Part shown: positions 1 to 9,034 of the stretch, one piece after another | How the letters are laid out: each line of letters begins with the position of its first letter | Numbering within the stretch: position 1 is the stretch's first letter | Assembly: GCF_004102025.1 (NCBI RefSeq) | Contig: NZ_CP025228.1 | Location: 1,984,001-2,048,000 of the forward strand | Length of the DNA: 64,000 bases | Direction of reading: 5' to 3' | Origin: Actinomyces qiguomingii | GTDB lineage: Bacteria > Actinomycetota > Actinomycetes > Actinomycetales > Actinomycetaceae | Program-made: the position numbers and the translations under genes | Notes under the pieces: generated by a model | The model's database searches: none | Seen by the model: only the letters and a program-made list of their open reading frames with translations | Told to the model about the DNA's origin: nothing

Positions 1-1172
1 GACAGTGGCAGGGATCCGAAGGACAACTGATTGGCCAGTGTGTTGGCCTGTGCCTGGGTGAAACGACCGGAGATCTGCACCCGGCCGTCGGTGATGGCGG
101 TGACGACATCGGGGTTGAATCCCGAGGCCATGATCGTCAGTCCGTCCAGCACAATCGCGAACTGGGCCTTTTGGGAGTTGACGGAGGTTGCGTCCGTCGC
201 CGTGGCAGCGCTGTCGCGGTATGCGATCAGCCTTTCGGAGACGTCGGCGAATTGCTGGGCGCCCTGGTCGTCGAACTCCAGGCTGACCACCCAATTGTTG
301 ATGGTATTGCCCTGGCTGGTGGTCTCCAGGCCCGAGGAGGCCGAGCGCACATTCGTGCCGGCGATATCCGCGGGACCGAGTATGTAAATGGCGCCGCTGC
401 CGTCGCGGGCGCAGGAGATTACCGCGGCGCCGGGATCCTGAACCTCGCCCGTCAGCGACTCGGGGGAAGTGCAGTCAGTCATGTAGGCGTCGTAGATGAG
501 CTGCTCGGAGATCCAGGCGTCGGAGGAGTGATCGTCACTGGTCGACTCCAATGGGTCGGGGCCGATGGTGCCGTCGCCGTTGACATCGGCGAGGGAGGTC
601 GCCATCTCCTCGGTCGTCACCGGTGCCGTCGGCACCGCCTGGGCCTCGGGGCTCTCCTGCGCCGGGGCCTCCTCGGGAGCCTCAGTGGAGCTCTGGGCGT
701 CGGTGGCAGGAGCGGTGGGACTGGCCGTGGCCTGGCTGGCGACGTAGTTGTTCTGGGCCTCGGCATAGGTGGCGGCGCTGGCCTGCAGTATCCGGATCAC
801 GGGGCGGAAGTACAGCACCGCGGAGTTACGCACCAGATCGAGGGTCTCCTCACTGGGTGTGCCGGGCAGGGAGACCACGATGTTGTTGCCTCCCTGGCGG
901 GAGATCTGGGCCTCGGACACGCCGGAGGCGTCCACACGCTGGCGGATGATCTCAATGGCCTGATTGAGATCTTCATCCGTGATCTCTGAACCGTCGGAAG
1001 TGGTTGGGGTCAGGATGATCTGGGTGCCGCCCTCGAGGTCGAGGGCGAGCCCCGGGGTCATCTGGGTGCGACCGGTGGCGGCGCCGATCGCCAGGCCTAC
1101 ATATCCCAGTACGACCACCAGAAGCAGCGTCAGCAGGCGCCGGCCGGGATGCTTGAGTTTATTAGTGGACAA
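1..1172 (-). CDS. secD: Protein translocase subunit SecD (partial, C-terminus cut by window edge)
   Basis: SecD works with SecF in the membrane and uses the proton gradient to help the SecYEG translocon release exported proteins. About 390 residues are visible. There is one N-terminal membrane segment (about residues 11-28, LLTLLLVVVLGYVGLAIGA), then the SecD signature LALDLEGGTQIIL and the P1-head region (IEIIRQRVDASGVSEAQI, then NIVVSLPG). A low-complexity Ala/Pro/Glu/Ser insert follows at about residues 140-175. The right-hand end reads GRVQISGRFTQAQANTLANQL, just before the periplasmic domain meets the C-terminal six-helix bundle, which lies outside the window. I chose the TTG at 1172 because AGGAG sits about 8 bases before it and the protein then begins directly ahead of the membrane helix. 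It follows yajC on the same strand with a 68-bp gap. Confidence 0.95.
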   Translation of the reverse strand, partial: MSTNKLKHPGRRLLTLLLVVVLGYVGLAIGAATGRTQMTPGLALDLEGGTQIILTPTTSDGSEITDEDLNQAIEIIRQRVDASGVSEAQISRQGGNNIVVSLPGTPSEETLDLVRNSAVLYFRPVIRILQASAATYAEAQNNYVASQATASPTAPATDAQSSTEAPEEAPAQESPEAQAVPTAPVTTEEMATSLADVNGDGTIGPDPLESTSDDHSSDAWISEQLIYDAYMTDCTSPESLTGEVQDPGAAVISCARDGSGAIYILGPADIAGTNVRSASSGLETTSQGNTINNWVVSLEFDDQGAQQFADVSERLIAYRDSAATATDATSVNSQKAQFAIVLDGLTIMASGFNPDVVTAITDGRVQISGRFTQAQANTLANQLSFGSLPL

Positions 1173-1240
1173 GCGGTCCTCTCCTCGGAAAGAGCGGTAT
1201 ACGCCGCCAGCCCCTACCGGGCGACGGCGTGGCTGCGGTC

Positions 1241-1657
1241 TCAGGCCTGGGGCTGGGACTCGGACGGCCCCTCGGGTGCCTCCTGCGGGCTGGCGGAGTC
1301 CTGGACATGTTCGATCTGCGGGGCCGCGCCGTCGGGCTCTGCACCGGTCTGCTCATCCGCCTCAGTCGCATCCTCATCGGCTGAGGCGAAGGGAGGCTCT
1401 TCCGCGCCCACGATGGCACTGGTGGCCCAGAGCGATTCGTCCCCCAGGGGGGTCGCCAGCGTCACCACCTCTCCGTCCACCTCCACGACGGTTCCGTAGA
1501 AGCCGGCGCGGGTACGCACCCAGGTGCCGGGCACCAGCGCTTCCTCGGTGCGGCGCTTCTGCTCATCCATCATTCGCTGCTGCTGTCTGCGGGCGAACCT
1601 GGACATAAGCCAGAAGACCAGCAGCATGATGATCAGCATGAGGAGCATGGGGTCCAT
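1241..1657 (-). CDS. yajC: Preprotein translocase subunit YajC
   Basis: YajC is the small membrane partner of SecDF. The 138-residue protein opens with a single hydrophobic helix (MDPMLLMLIIMLLVFWLMSR), then a basic stretch (RRQQQRMMDEQKRR), then the typical YajC beta domain with VPGTWVRTRAGFYGTVVEVDGEVVTL. The last 60 residues are an acidic, Ala/Glu/Pro-rich tail, common in actinobacterial YajC. An upstream in-frame start would add 39 residues, but the ATG at 1657 puts the membrane helix at the N-terminus and has CGGAG about 9 bases upstream. It lies between ruvB and secD, the usual actinobacterial order. Confidence 0.93.
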   Translation of the reverse strand: MDPMLLMLIIMLLVFWLMSRFARRQQQRMMDEQKRRTEEALVPGTWVRTRAGFYGTVVEVDGEVVTLATPLGDESLWATSAIVGAEEPPFASADEDATEADEQTGAEPDGAAPQIEHVQDSASPQEAPEGPSESQPQA

Positions 1658-1800
1658 GATAACGACTCCGTTCGTGAGGAAAGCCTGCGTCGCCGGGGCG
1701 ACGGCGTCAGCGAGTCTAGGCCACGGCGGCACTCGCCCGCCCGGACCGGCGGGGTGCGCGGGTGTGACACGCACCCCTTATCGGCTCACAAGCCACCTGC

Positions 1801-2856
1801 TCAGGCGAACAGGGCGCCGTCGTCGGGTGGGTGCAGGCCCAGGTGGGTGTAGGCGGCAGGAGTGGCCATGCGCCCGCGCGGGGTGCGGATTAGCAGCCCC
1901 TCCCGGAACAGATAGGGCTCCGCAACCGTCTCAATCGTCTCGGGCTCCTCCCCCACACTGACCGCCAGTGTGGTCAGCCCCACGGGAACCCCGGCGAACC
2001 GTGTACACAGAGTCTCCAGCACGGAGCGGTCCAGGCGGTCCAGGCCCAGTTCGTCTACCTCGAAGACCTCCAAGGCGCCGCGCGCCGCGGCCAGATCCAG
2101 CTGCCCGGGCGTGCCGTGCACCTGGGCCCAGTCCTGGACCCGGCGCAACAGGCGGTTGGCGATACGGGGTGTGCCCCGGGAGCGGCGGGCCAGCTCCCCG
2201 GCCGCGTCGGCACCAATTTTGACACCCAGCAGGCCCGCGGAGCGGGTGACGATGCGGGTGAGGTCACCCGGGCCGTAATACTCCAGGTGCCCGGTGAAAC
2301 CGAAACGGTCACGCAACGGGGCCGGCAGCAGGCCGGCACGGGTGGTGGCACCCACGACCGTGAAGGGAGGCAGGGTCAGTGGGATGGAGGTGGCGCCCGG
2401 CCCCTTACCGACGACGACATCCACCCGGTAGTCCTCCATTGCCAGGTAGAGCATCTCCTCGGCGGTGCGGGCGAGGCGGTGAATCTCATCGATGAACAGC
2501 ACATCGCCCTCCTCCAGGGAGGACAGGATCGCGGCCAGGTCTCCAGCATGCTGGATGGCAGGACCGGAGGTGATGCGCAGCGCGCCGTCCACCTCGTTGG
2601 CAATGATCATCGCCAGGGTGGTCTTTCCCAGGCCGGGCGGGCCTGACAGCAGCACATGGTCGGGCACCGCCCCTCGGGCCAGGGCGGCGCGCAGCACCAC
2701 GGACAGTTGCCCGCGCACCACCTGCTGGCCGACGAAGTCCTCCAAGCGTTTGGGGCGCAGGGCGGCCTCGGCGGCGCGCTCGGCGTCATCGGCACCACCG
2801 CCAACAATGCGGCCGGTCCCGTCCGGCCCGCCGACCGGTGCTGGGTATTCAGCCAC
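1801..2856 (-). CDS. ruvB: Holliday junction branch migration helicase RuvB
   Basis: RuvB is the hexameric AAA+ motor that, loaded by RuvA, drives Holliday-junction branch migration in recombination repair. The 351-residue protein has [12 protein letters not shown] near the N-terminus, Walker [11 protein letters not shown], Walker [10 protein letters not shown], sensor [18 protein letters not shown], and the C-terminal winged-helix region ending [29 protein letters not shown]. The GTG start at 2856 is preceded by GGAGGAGGAG. It overlaps the end of ruvA by 8 bp, so the two are probably translationally coupled. Confidence 0.97.
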   Translation of the reverse strand: MAEYPAPVGGPDGTGRIVGGGADDAERAAEAALRPKRLEDFVGQQVVRGQLSVVLRAALARGAVPDHVLLSGPPGLGKTTLAMIIANEVDGALRITSGPAIQHAGDLAAILSSLEEGDVLFIDEIHRLARTAEEMLYLAMEDYRVDVVVGKGPGATSIPLTLPPFTVVGATTRAGLLPAPLRDRFGFTGHLEYYGPGDLTRIVTRSAGLLGVKIGADAAGELARRSRGTPRIANRLLRRVQDWAQVHGTPGQLDLAAARGALEVFEVDELGLDRLDRSVLETLCTRFAGVPVGLTTLAVSVGEEPETIETVAEPYLFREGLLIRTPRGRMATPAAYTHLGLHPPDDGALFA

Positions 2857-3457
2857 GGACTCCTCCTCCCAGTTGTCGCAGGGCGGCGCGCAACAACTCC
2901 GGAACCGGCAGCGGCGCCCGCAGCTCGGCTTCGACGGCGGCGACCGCCCGGGTGGCGGTGGCCTCATTCCACCCAAGCTGCACCAGGGCCGCCACCACAT
3001 CGGGATTGGGCTCTCCCTCGGGGGTAGACGGCTCGGGCACGGGGGCTGAGCCGGTGGGCGGACCCAGCTTGTCGGCGACGTCGATTATGACCCGCTGAGC
3101 CCCTTTCGGCCCCAGCCCGGGCACACGCTTGAGGGCGGCGACATCATTGCCGGAAACGGCTGTGCGCAACGCATCGGGCGTGTGCACTGCCAGTATCGCC
3201 AGGGCCAGTTTGGCGCCCACCCCCTTGGCGCCCAACAGCACCTGGAAGCAGCGGCGCTCATCAGCGTCGGCGAAGCCGTACAGGGTCAGGGAGTCCTCGC
3301 GCACGATCAGCTCGGTGTGGACGAATCCCTCCTCACCGATACGCAGCCCGGCCAGGGTGGCGGGCGTGGCCTGGAAGGACATCCCCACTCCGCCGACCTC
3401 AATCGTGGCTGCGGCCAGCGAGACATCCAGAACGGTTCCGCGCAGTGAGGCGATCAT
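2849..3457 (-). CDS. ruvA: Holliday junction DNA-binding protein RuvA
   Basis: RuvA tetramers bind the four-way junction and recruit RuvB. The protein has 202 residues, the normal size. It begins [11 protein letters not shown] (OB-fold domain), has the central HhH region ([28 protein letters not shown]), and a C-terminal domain III ([20 protein letters not shown]) that contacts RuvB. A longer frame would add 12 residues, but the canonical MIASLRG start at 3457 has AGGAG about 10 bases upstream. It sits between ruvC and ruvB. Confidence 0.96.
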   Translation of the reverse strand: MIASLRGTVLDVSLAAATIEVGGVGMSFQATPATLAGLRIGEEGFVHTELIVREDSLTLYGFADADERRCFQVLLGAKGVGAKLALAILAVHTPDALRTAVSGNDVAALKRVPGLGPKGAQRVIIDVADKLGPPTGSAPVPEPSTPEGEPNPDVVAALVQLGWNEATATRAVAAVEAELRAPLPVPELLRAALRQLGGGVRG

Positions 3458-3514
3458 GCAGTCCGAGCTCCTAGGGTATCGGGTGTCGAACACCTGTTCA
3501 GCATGGCGCCGACT

Positions 3515-4210
3515 CTAGCGGGTTCTGCGGCGCGGGTCGACGGCGCCGGTGCGGCGGGCCCGCGCCTGGGCGGCCGCCCACGCCTGCTGGGCAGGGGTGC
3601 GGGCGCTGGCCCGGATAAAACCGCCGGCGGAAACCATGTCCGTGCCGCCGTCCACGCCGGTGCCCCCGCCCCGCCAGCCATGACAGATCGCCTGAGCCAG
3701 GGCATCGGCTGCATCCGCGGGACGTGGCGGAGCGTTCAGTCCGAGGATGCGCTGGACCATGGCCTGAACCTGCGCCTTGCCGGCCGTTCCGGAGCCGGTC
3801 ACGGCCGCCTTGGCCTCGCTGGGGGTGTGTTGGGCCACCTCCAGTCCAGCGCGGGCACCGGCCACCATGACCACACCGATCACCTGGGCCACGGAGATCA
3901 CCGAACGCAGATTGTCCTGGGCGAATACGCGCTCCACCGACAGGGCGTTAGGGCCCAGGCGGGCGATCCAGTCCTCCAGGGCGTCGGCGATGGTCAGTAG
4001 GCGCAGCTCGGGGCTGGCCGAAGCGGGGGTGCGCACCACCCCTACCTCCACCAGGCGGGCGCGGCGGCGCGGGTCCACATCGACGCAGCCCAAGCCGCAG
4101 CGGGTCATGCCTGGGTCGATGCCCAGTACACGCTGCTCGGCAACGGCACCACGATCGCCTGAGCCGCGGCCGCCTCCATGCTCCGCGAAGGGTCGGGACG
4201 CTTCGGTCAT
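3515..4210 (-). CDS. ruvC: Crossover junction endodeoxyribonuclease RuvC
   Basis: RuvC resolves Holliday junctions by paired nicks. The RNase H-like catalytic acidic residues are visible: D32 in RVLGIDPG, E93 in LSVERVFAQDN, and D166/D169 in RPADAADALAQAICH. The 231-residue protein has about 25 extra N-terminal residues (Gly/Arg rich) compared with the usual RuvC start just before the first beta strand. I see no better in-frame start nearby, so 4210 is kept with some doubt. A C-terminal basic tail follows residue 180. yebC ends 27 bp upstream on the same strand. Confidence 0.94.
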   Translation of the reverse strand: MTEASRPFAEHGGGRGSGDRGAVAEQRVLGIDPGMTRCGLGCVDVDPRRRARLVEVGVVRTPASASPELRLLTIADALEDWIARLGPNALSVERVFAQDNLRSVISVAQVIGVVMVAGARAGLEVAQHTPSEAKAAVTGSGTAGKAQVQAMVQRILGLNAPPRPADAADALAQAICHGWRGGGTGVDGGTDMVSAGGFIRASARTPAQQAWAAAQARARRTGAVDPRRRTR

Positions 4211-4237
4211 GGCCAGTCCCCGTGTTGGCGGCGCCGG

Positions 4238-5002
4238 CTACTCGTCGTCCCCGCCCAGCTCGGCCGCAATCTCGGGAGTGATGTCGACAGAGGTGTATAC
4301 GTTCTGCACGTCATCGAGATCCTCCAGGGCGTCTATTAGACGCATCACCTTGCGGGCGCCGTCGCTGTCTACCGTGACGGTGGTGCCTGCCACAAACTGG
4401 GATTCGGCTGACTCGTAGTCCATGCCGGCATCGGTGACGGCCTTGCGCACGGCTACCAGGTCGCCGGGCTCGGAGATGATCTCGAAGGAGTCTGGGCCCT
4501 CAACGACCTCCTCGGCGCCGGCATCAAGCACCGCCATGAGGATGGTGTCCTCATCCACGCCGTCGCCCTTGGCGACCTCCACCACGCCCTTGCGGGTGAA
4601 GTTGTAGGCCACGGAGCCGGGGTCTGCCAGGGAGCCGCCGGTGCGGGTGAAGGCAACACGCACATCTGAGGCAGCGCGGTTGCGGTTATCGGTCAGGCAC
4701 TCGACCAGGAAGGCCACCCCCTCGGGCCCGTAGCCCTCATACATGATGGTCTGCCAGTCTGCGCCGCCGGCCTCCTCGCCGCTGCCGCGCTTGATGGCGC
4801 GGGTGATGTTATCCGCCGGGACGGAGTTCTTCTTGGCCTTCTGGATGGCGTCGTACAGGGTGGGGTTGCCGCTCGGGTCTGCTCCGCCGGTGCGGGCGGC
4901 CACCTCAATGTTCTTGATCAGGCGGGCGAAGAGCTTGCCGCGCTTGGCGTCGATGGCCGCCTTCTTGTGCTTGGTGGTGGCCCACTTGGAGTGACCCGAC
5001 AT
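4238..5002 (-). CDS. yebC: YebC/PmpR family protein (TACO1-like)
   Basis: YebC-family proteins are described as transcriptional regulators and, more recently, as ribosome-associated factors that relieve stalling at proline-rich stretches. This 254-residue copy is full length and starts with the hallmark [37 protein letters not shown]. The conserved core [30 protein letters not shown] and the later [15 protein letters not shown] are present. The acidic C-terminus ends AAELGGDDE. It heads the ruvCAB-yajC-secD run, its normal actinobacterial position. Upstream lies the toxin/immunity island instead of another housekeeping gene. Confidence 0.96.
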   Translation of the reverse strand: MSGHSKWATTKHKKAAIDAKRGKLFARLIKNIEVAARTGGADPSGNPTLYDAIQKAKKNSVPADNITRAIKRGSGEEAGGADWQTIMYEGYGPEGVAFLVECLTDNRNRAASDVRVAFTRTGGSLADPGSVAYNFTRKGVVEVAKGDGVDEDTILMAVLDAGAEEVVEGPDSFEIISEPGDLVAVRKAVTDAGMDYESAESQFVAGTTVTVDSDGARKVMRLIDALEDLDDVQNVYTSVDITPEIAAELGGDDE

Positions 5003-5133
5003 GTGTTCTCCTTGCAGTCTTCCGTGCCTCCCACCGGCGGAGGTCGGGAGGAATTGCGAACGTACCTGCCCTCAGTCTAGGGGATCGGTCAAAACACGCC
5101 CGGTCACCGGTCCCCGTGCGCCCAGGCACAGGG
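5003..5133. other. Spacer between the toxin/immunity island and yebC
   Basis: This 131-bp interval separates the end of the second immunity gene from the yebC start, both on the minus strand. It should carry the yebC promoter and any terminator of the toxin island. AGGAG lies just before the yebC ATG. I see no convincing promoter hexamers or hairpin with a T-tract. It marks the right-hand (yebC-side) boundary of the accessory insertion. Confidence 0.4.
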
Positions 5134-5784
5134 CTAGCCGTTGTCGCGGGGCCATTGGTTGAGGGTTTGGGTGTAGGTGTCGGGGGTGCCGTAGGTGAGG
5201 ATGGCGCCCTCGGCCACGGGCATGGCTTTGCTTGCTAGGGCGTGGGCCTGTGCCCAGTGGGGGGAGTCGCGGTGGAAGAACATCTTCCAGCCGGGTCCGT
5301 AGTCGTATGGTTCGGGGTCGGGGTTGAGAGGCTCGCCTTGTCTGCTCAGTGCGCCGATGGTGGGGTTGATAATGCGGGCGCCGGTGTATATCAGCCAGTC
5401 GGCGAAGTCCTCATCGGTGTCAATACGCGCCCCCAGTGCGGGGCCCGTCTCCAGTTCTATGGAATGGGTGTCGGGACGAGTCAGGCCCAGTTGGATGTAT
5501 AGGTTGCTGCCTCCGGTGCCAATGTCGCCGCTGAAGAATGATCTGATGACGCCGGGGAGTTCGGGGTCGGCGCTTGCGTAGACGGCCTGGCGGAGTTGGT
5601 CGAGGGTCTCGATGTTGGGGTTGGCCTCGGCCTGGGCCTTGGTGCGGGCGGTTTCCCGCCACCGGTGGAAGGTGGGGTCATACGGCTTGATCGCCTGCAT
5701 GAACTCCCACGCCCCGGCGATCGACTCATCCATACGCCGGTCCAAACCCGGACGGTAGATGTTGAAGTCTAGATTCCATTTCAT
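5134..5784 (-). CDS. Putative immunity protein, Imm52-like, second tandem copy
   Basis: This 216-residue protein is a paralogue of the gene directly upstream and shares most of its sequence, including RPGLDRRMDESIAGAWEFM, PELPGVIRSFFSGDIGTGGSNLYIQ, DEDFADWLIYTGARIINPTIGAL and GWKMFFHRDSPHWAQAHALA. No signal peptide or membrane helix is visible, so it should be cytoplasmic. The start at 5784 overlaps the stop of the upstream copy (ATGA, 4 bp), so the pair is translationally coupled; the longer frame reaching 5958 lies inside the first copy and is rejected. Its place right after a Tox-REase-5-like toxin gene, plus sequence character, suggests the Imm52 family, which I recall as partners of that toxin fold. 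Differences from its twin cluster at residues 4-10, around residue 99 (LTRPDTHSIE) and around residue 145 (SRQGEPLNPDPEPYDYGP). Function is inferred. Confidence 0.7.
   Translation of the reverse strand: MKWNLDFNIYRPGLDRRMDESIAGAWEFMQAIKPYDPTFHRWRETARTKAQAEANPNIETLDQLRQAVYASADPELPGVIRSFFSGDIGTGGSNLYIQLGLTRPDTHSIELETGPALGARIDTDEDFADWLIYTGARIINPTIGALSRQGEPLNPDPEPYDYGPGWKMFFHRDSPHWAQAHALASKAMPVAEGAILTYGTPDTYTQTLNQWPRDNG
5516..5754 (-). repeat. Direct repeat, copy 2 of 239 bp (within second immunity gene)
   Basis: These 239 bp match 6196-6434 base for base when read side by side, at an offset of 680 bp. Synonymous sites are also identical, which points to very recent duplication or gene conversion between the two immunity genes. 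Near-identity with scattered mismatches continues on the 3' side of the genes. Confidence 0.9.
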
Positions 5785-6464
5785 GACGGCTGGCCTTCTT
5801 GTGGGTTTTGGGGGCGGGGCCATTGGTTGAGGGTTTGGGTGTAGGTGTCGGGGGTGCCGTAGGTGAGGATGGCGCCCTCGGCTACGGGCATGGCCTTGCT
5901 TGCTAGGGCGTGGGCCTGTGCCCAGTGGGGGGAGTCGCGGTGGAAGAACATCTTCCAACCTTGACCATAGTTGTATGGTGTTGGGCCTTCGATGTTGATG
6001 TTGCGGGGCTTGTAGTCTTCCCGGGTCAGTGCGCCGATGGTGGGGTTGATAATGCGGGCGCCGGTGTATATCAGCCAGTCGGCGAAGTCCTCATCGGTGT
6101 CAATACGCGCCCCCAGGGCGGGGCCGGTCTCTAGTCTTATGGAGTGGGTGTCGGTGTACACCATGCCCAGTTGGATGTATAGGTTGCTGCCTCCAGTGCC
6201 AATGTCGCCGCTGAAGAATGATCTGATGACGCCGGGGAGTTCGGGGTCGGCGCTTGCGTAGACGGCCTGGCGGAGTTGGTCGAGGGTCTCGATGTTGGGG
6301 TTGGCCTCGGCCTGGGCCTTGGTGCGGGCGGTTTCCCGCCACCGGTGGAAGGTGGGGTCATACGGCTTGATCGCCTGCATGAACTCCCACGCCCCGGCGA
6401 TCGACTCATCCATACGCCGGTCCAAACCCGGACGCTGAATCTTGAATGAAAGGTGCCATTTCAT
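5781..6464 (-). CDS. Putative immunity protein, Imm52-like, first tandem copy
   Basis: This 227-residue cytoplasmic protein begins MKWHLSFKIQRPGLDRRMD and is the first gene after the PrsW-toxin chimera (52-bp gap, same strand). Toxin first, then immunity gene(s), is the usual polymorphic-toxin layout. Conserved-looking elements are the aromatic-rich FHRW, FADWLIY and GWKMFFHRDSPHW. It differs from the downstream copy mainly in three patches: the N-terminal strand, LGMVYTDTHSIRLE, and TREDYKPRNINIEGPTPYNYGQ, where it is also longer. Patchy divergence in an otherwise near-identical pair would fit specificity changes against variant toxins. The Imm52 assignment is from memory of the family and from context, not from a search. 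Confidence 0.72.
   Translation of the reverse strand: MKWHLSFKIQRPGLDRRMDESIAGAWEFMQAIKPYDPTFHRWRETARTKAQAEANPNIETLDQLRQAVYASADPELPGVIRSFFSGDIGTGGSNLYIQLGMVYTDTHSIRLETGPALGARIDTDEDFADWLIYTGARIINPTIGALTREDYKPRNINIEGPTPYNYGQGWKMFFHRDSPHWAQAHALASKAMPVAEGAILTYGTPDTYTQTLNQWPRPQNPQEGQPS
6196..6434 (-). repeat. Direct repeat, copy 1 of 239 bp (within first immunity gene)
   Basis: This is the partner of the repeat at 5516-5754. The match ends abruptly at both sides: one mismatch at 6195/5515, and divergence after 6434/5754 where the two N-terminal coding segments differ. Confidence 0.9.
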
Positions 6465-6516
6465 GGTGTCTTTCCTTTCCTGTTGGCTGCGGTTGTGGGC
6501 TGGTTGTGGTTGCTGG

Positions 6517-8898
6517 TTAGTAGTAGTTGGGCGGGGTGAGGAACAGCTTGATGGTGGAGGGGAAGTCCCCGTTTGCTTGGAGGTCTAGGAGTTGGTCGTA
6601 GAATTCTTTTTCGGCGATGTGCCAGTGTATGGGGGTGTTGGTGCCGGTGGCGCGCACCGCCGCGACCTGTTCTCTCGCCTGCTCGACGGCGTCATCGACA
6701 ACGTGTTTGCCCCATTCTTGGTTCATGAGGTTGGCCAGACCCTCGCCCTTGGCCTCGATGAGCGCGCCGTCTTTGAAGCCGTCGAACTCCTTGCCGCCCA
6801 CGAAGTAGGAGTCTTGCACGCGTACGCCGGTGACCTGCTCCTCATAGGTCGCCGAGCGCCAGGAGGGGCTGTGGTTACGGCCCTTGCCCCAGGTGCCCAC
6901 CCCGCCCTCACTGGACCCGCGTACGGGTTTGCGCACGCCGGGGTAGTGCTTGCCGGCACGCGGATCGAACAAACCGGGCTTTACCCCACCTGTCTCATCG
7001 GCCAGGTGGGCGCGCACAGCCCGGTTGCGTTGTTTGACGTAATTACGCCAGGCGGCCCGGTCATTACGCCACAGCCAGTACTCGTAGCGCGCCTGGCGGG
7101 CGGCCTGGCGGGACGCCCAGTGAGCGCCGCGGGCGACCTGCCCGCCCATGGCGCTGGCAGTGCCTCCACCCAGGATCGTCAGCCCCGCCAGTGCCAGATC
7201 CATGACGATCTCAGCGGGCGTGTGAGTAGACAGGTAACGCCGCACCGTCCCCAACGGGTCGCGCATCAGATCAGCGGCCCCGTGGGCGGCGTCGAAGAAG
7301 GTGGCAGCACCCATGCCGAGCTCGAAGGCCAACCCCAAGGTCCCGCCGGTGAGCACCACCACCGCCCCGACGAAGAACACCAAGGCGGCCTTCTGCTCCA
7401 GGCTCAAACTCTCCCACCAGGTCCCCAAGGCGTGGAGAATCCCCGCCAACCACCACAAGGAGCCCGAGTCGTTCAACTGCGCCTCCAACACGCCGGCCAG
7501 GGCGGGTGTCAGCGCCACCAGGCCGGCCGCCGCTCCCAGCACCCCCATACCGGCGAGCCGCCAGGGCCACCAGCGCTGCGGCACGGAGTCCAGGACTGCG
7601 CGAACCGCCTCCTCCCGCCCAATACGCAACCTCGCCGGAGCGATCGCCAACAGCCCCGGCCGGCGAGTACCGGCCGCCTCCAACAGCGTGCGGTACGCCC
7701 ACCGCCACTCAATTCCGGTGGTGGCTACCAGATCGATCGTCACCGCCCGCAACGACCGCCAACGGTCATAACGCAGCGCCTTGATACGCCGCAGACGCCA
7801 CGGCCCCCACCTCCCGCCGCCGTCGTCGCCCTCAAGCGACAGCGTATAACCCCCCTCCCACAAGACGCGCACGTCCAACAGCCACGCCACACCGAGCAGT
7901 CCCAGCAGCATCCAGCCGCGCCCGTGCCCGCCCAGCGTCAGCGTTGAGGTAGCTCCCACCGGCCACCACGGCGCCTGGTCCCCGGTCTGCGACCAAGGCC
8001 CATAGTGACTGGCGTTGCGGCCAGCGTGATCCACCATCACGACCCACAGTGCCCACAACGGCGCCAGCGTGCACGCGGCGCGCACCACCACCCGCCTCCA
8101 ACCGACCATGCCTCCGCACCGGCGCCACACGGCGATTGCCGTCCCAAACGTCCCGGCCACCAGGCCGGTGAGGATCGCGTGTCCCGCGAAAACCAGATAC
8201 TCCCCCGCCTGCCCCGAAAACGGACTGAGGGAAAACATGGTCGCACCCAAGCACTCCAAATCACCGACACCCTGGTAGGAACATGTCAACAAATCCAGCG
8301 CACCGAACAGGCTCGGCTGTGTCTCCAAGATGACGATACGACGCGCCATCTCCTCAACCGCCTCAAACCCTGCACCACAGGCAACACCCAGCACCAGCCA
8401 GTCGCTCGCCAGCAGCCGCCGTATCCGCCCCGGAGCCGCCAAAGCCAGCGCCGCCAGCGGCACCAGCTTGCCCACCTCCTCCACCAACGGGGCCACCACC
8501 ACCGAAGCGGCCGTAGAGGACACCCCCACTTCCGCCAGTTCCGAGATCCACGTGCTTGTCGCAGCGATAACCCCCGCCCACACCATCGCCGCCGCCAGCA
8601 TCCCGGACACCAACGCCCAAGACACTGTCTTCGCCCGTGCCAGGACAAACCAGCACAGCAGCAGCCACAGGCAGCCGATCCACGCGCCCAGGGCCGCCCT
8701 CAACGTCGGCGATACAACCAGCCCCACCAGCACCACCACCGCCGCCAACCACGAACACACCACACGAAACCGCACCAAACGCCCGAACCAGACCGTATCG
8801 CTCAACCGGTCGCGCAGCACCTCCCACCACTCCACACGGAACTCGGGCGACGAATCAGGCGACGACGCTCCAGGAGCTGCGACGGGGATCGAAGACAT
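6517..8898 (-). CDS. Chimeric polymorphic toxin: PrsW intramembrane peptidase + C-terminal Tox-REase-5-like nuclease
   Basis: The 793-residue protein has two parts. Residues about 40-350 are a multi-helix PrsW-type glutamic peptidase with all family motifs in order: EEVGK (140-144), FEAVE (178-182), a membrane histidine (H240, GHAILTG) and HAGRN (H291-N295). The free-standing PrsW nearby has the matching EETTK, FAFAE, AHVSF and HAFWN. A basic soluble stretch (about 350-445) and two or three more hydrophobic helices (about 448-470, 504-530, 562-585) follow. The tail from about residue 680 looks like a restriction-endonuclease-fold toxin: YEEQVTG, then EFDGFKDGALIEAKG with E715 and K717 as the ExK pair, and HWHIAEKEF near the end. 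I chose ATG 8898 because AAAGG lies 6 bases upstream; an ATG at 8967 would add 23 residues. Two immunity-like genes follow. Peptidase-mediated release or membrane delivery of the nuclease is inference. Confidence 0.8.
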   Translation of the reverse strand: MSSIPVAAPGASSPDSSPEFRVEWWEVLRDRLSDTVWFGRLVRFRVVCSWLAAVVVLVGLVVSPTLRAALGAWIGCLWLLLCWFVLARAKTVSWALVSGMLAAAMVWAGVIAATSTWISELAEVGVSSTAASVVVAPLVEEVGKLVPLAALALAAPGRIRRLLASDWLVLGVACGAGFEAVEEMARRIVILETQPSLFGALDLLTCSYQGVGDLECLGATMFSLSPFSGQAGEYLVFAGHAILTGLVAGTFGTAIAVWRRCGGMVGWRRVVVRAACTLAPLWALWVVMVDHAGRNASHYGPWSQTGDQAPWWPVGATSTLTLGGHGRGWMLLGLLGVAWLLDVRVLWEGGYTLSLEGDDGGGRWGPWRLRRIKALRYDRWRSLRAVTIDLVATTGIEWRWAYRTLLEAAGTRRPGLLAIAPARLRIGREEAVRAVLDSVPQRWWPWRLAGMGVLGAAAGLVALTPALAGVLEAQLNDSGSLWWLAGILHALGTWWESLSLEQKAALVFFVGAVVVLTGGTLGLAFELGMGAATFFDAAHGAADLMRDPLGTVRRYLSTHTPAEIVMDLALAGLTILGGGTASAMGGQVARGAHWASRQAARQARYEYWLWRNDRAAWRNYVKQRNRAVRAHLADETGGVKPGLFDPRAGKHYPGVRKPVRGSSEGGVGTWGKGRNHSPSWRSATYEEQVTGVRVQDSYFVGGKEFDGFKDGALIEAKGEGLANLMNQEWGKHVVDDAVEQAREQVAAVRATGTNTPIHWHIAEKEFYDQLLDLQANGDFPSTIKLFLTPPNYY

Positions 8899-9034
8899 CA
8901 GGGACCTTTCATCAGGCGAAAGAGCACGGACAGAGGTCAGTATGTCACAACCCAAATTCAGACGCACAACATACAGAACAGCGGGCGAGGGAGTCGGGCT
9001 ACTCCATGACGCCGGTTCCCGTCGAAAAGGTCGG

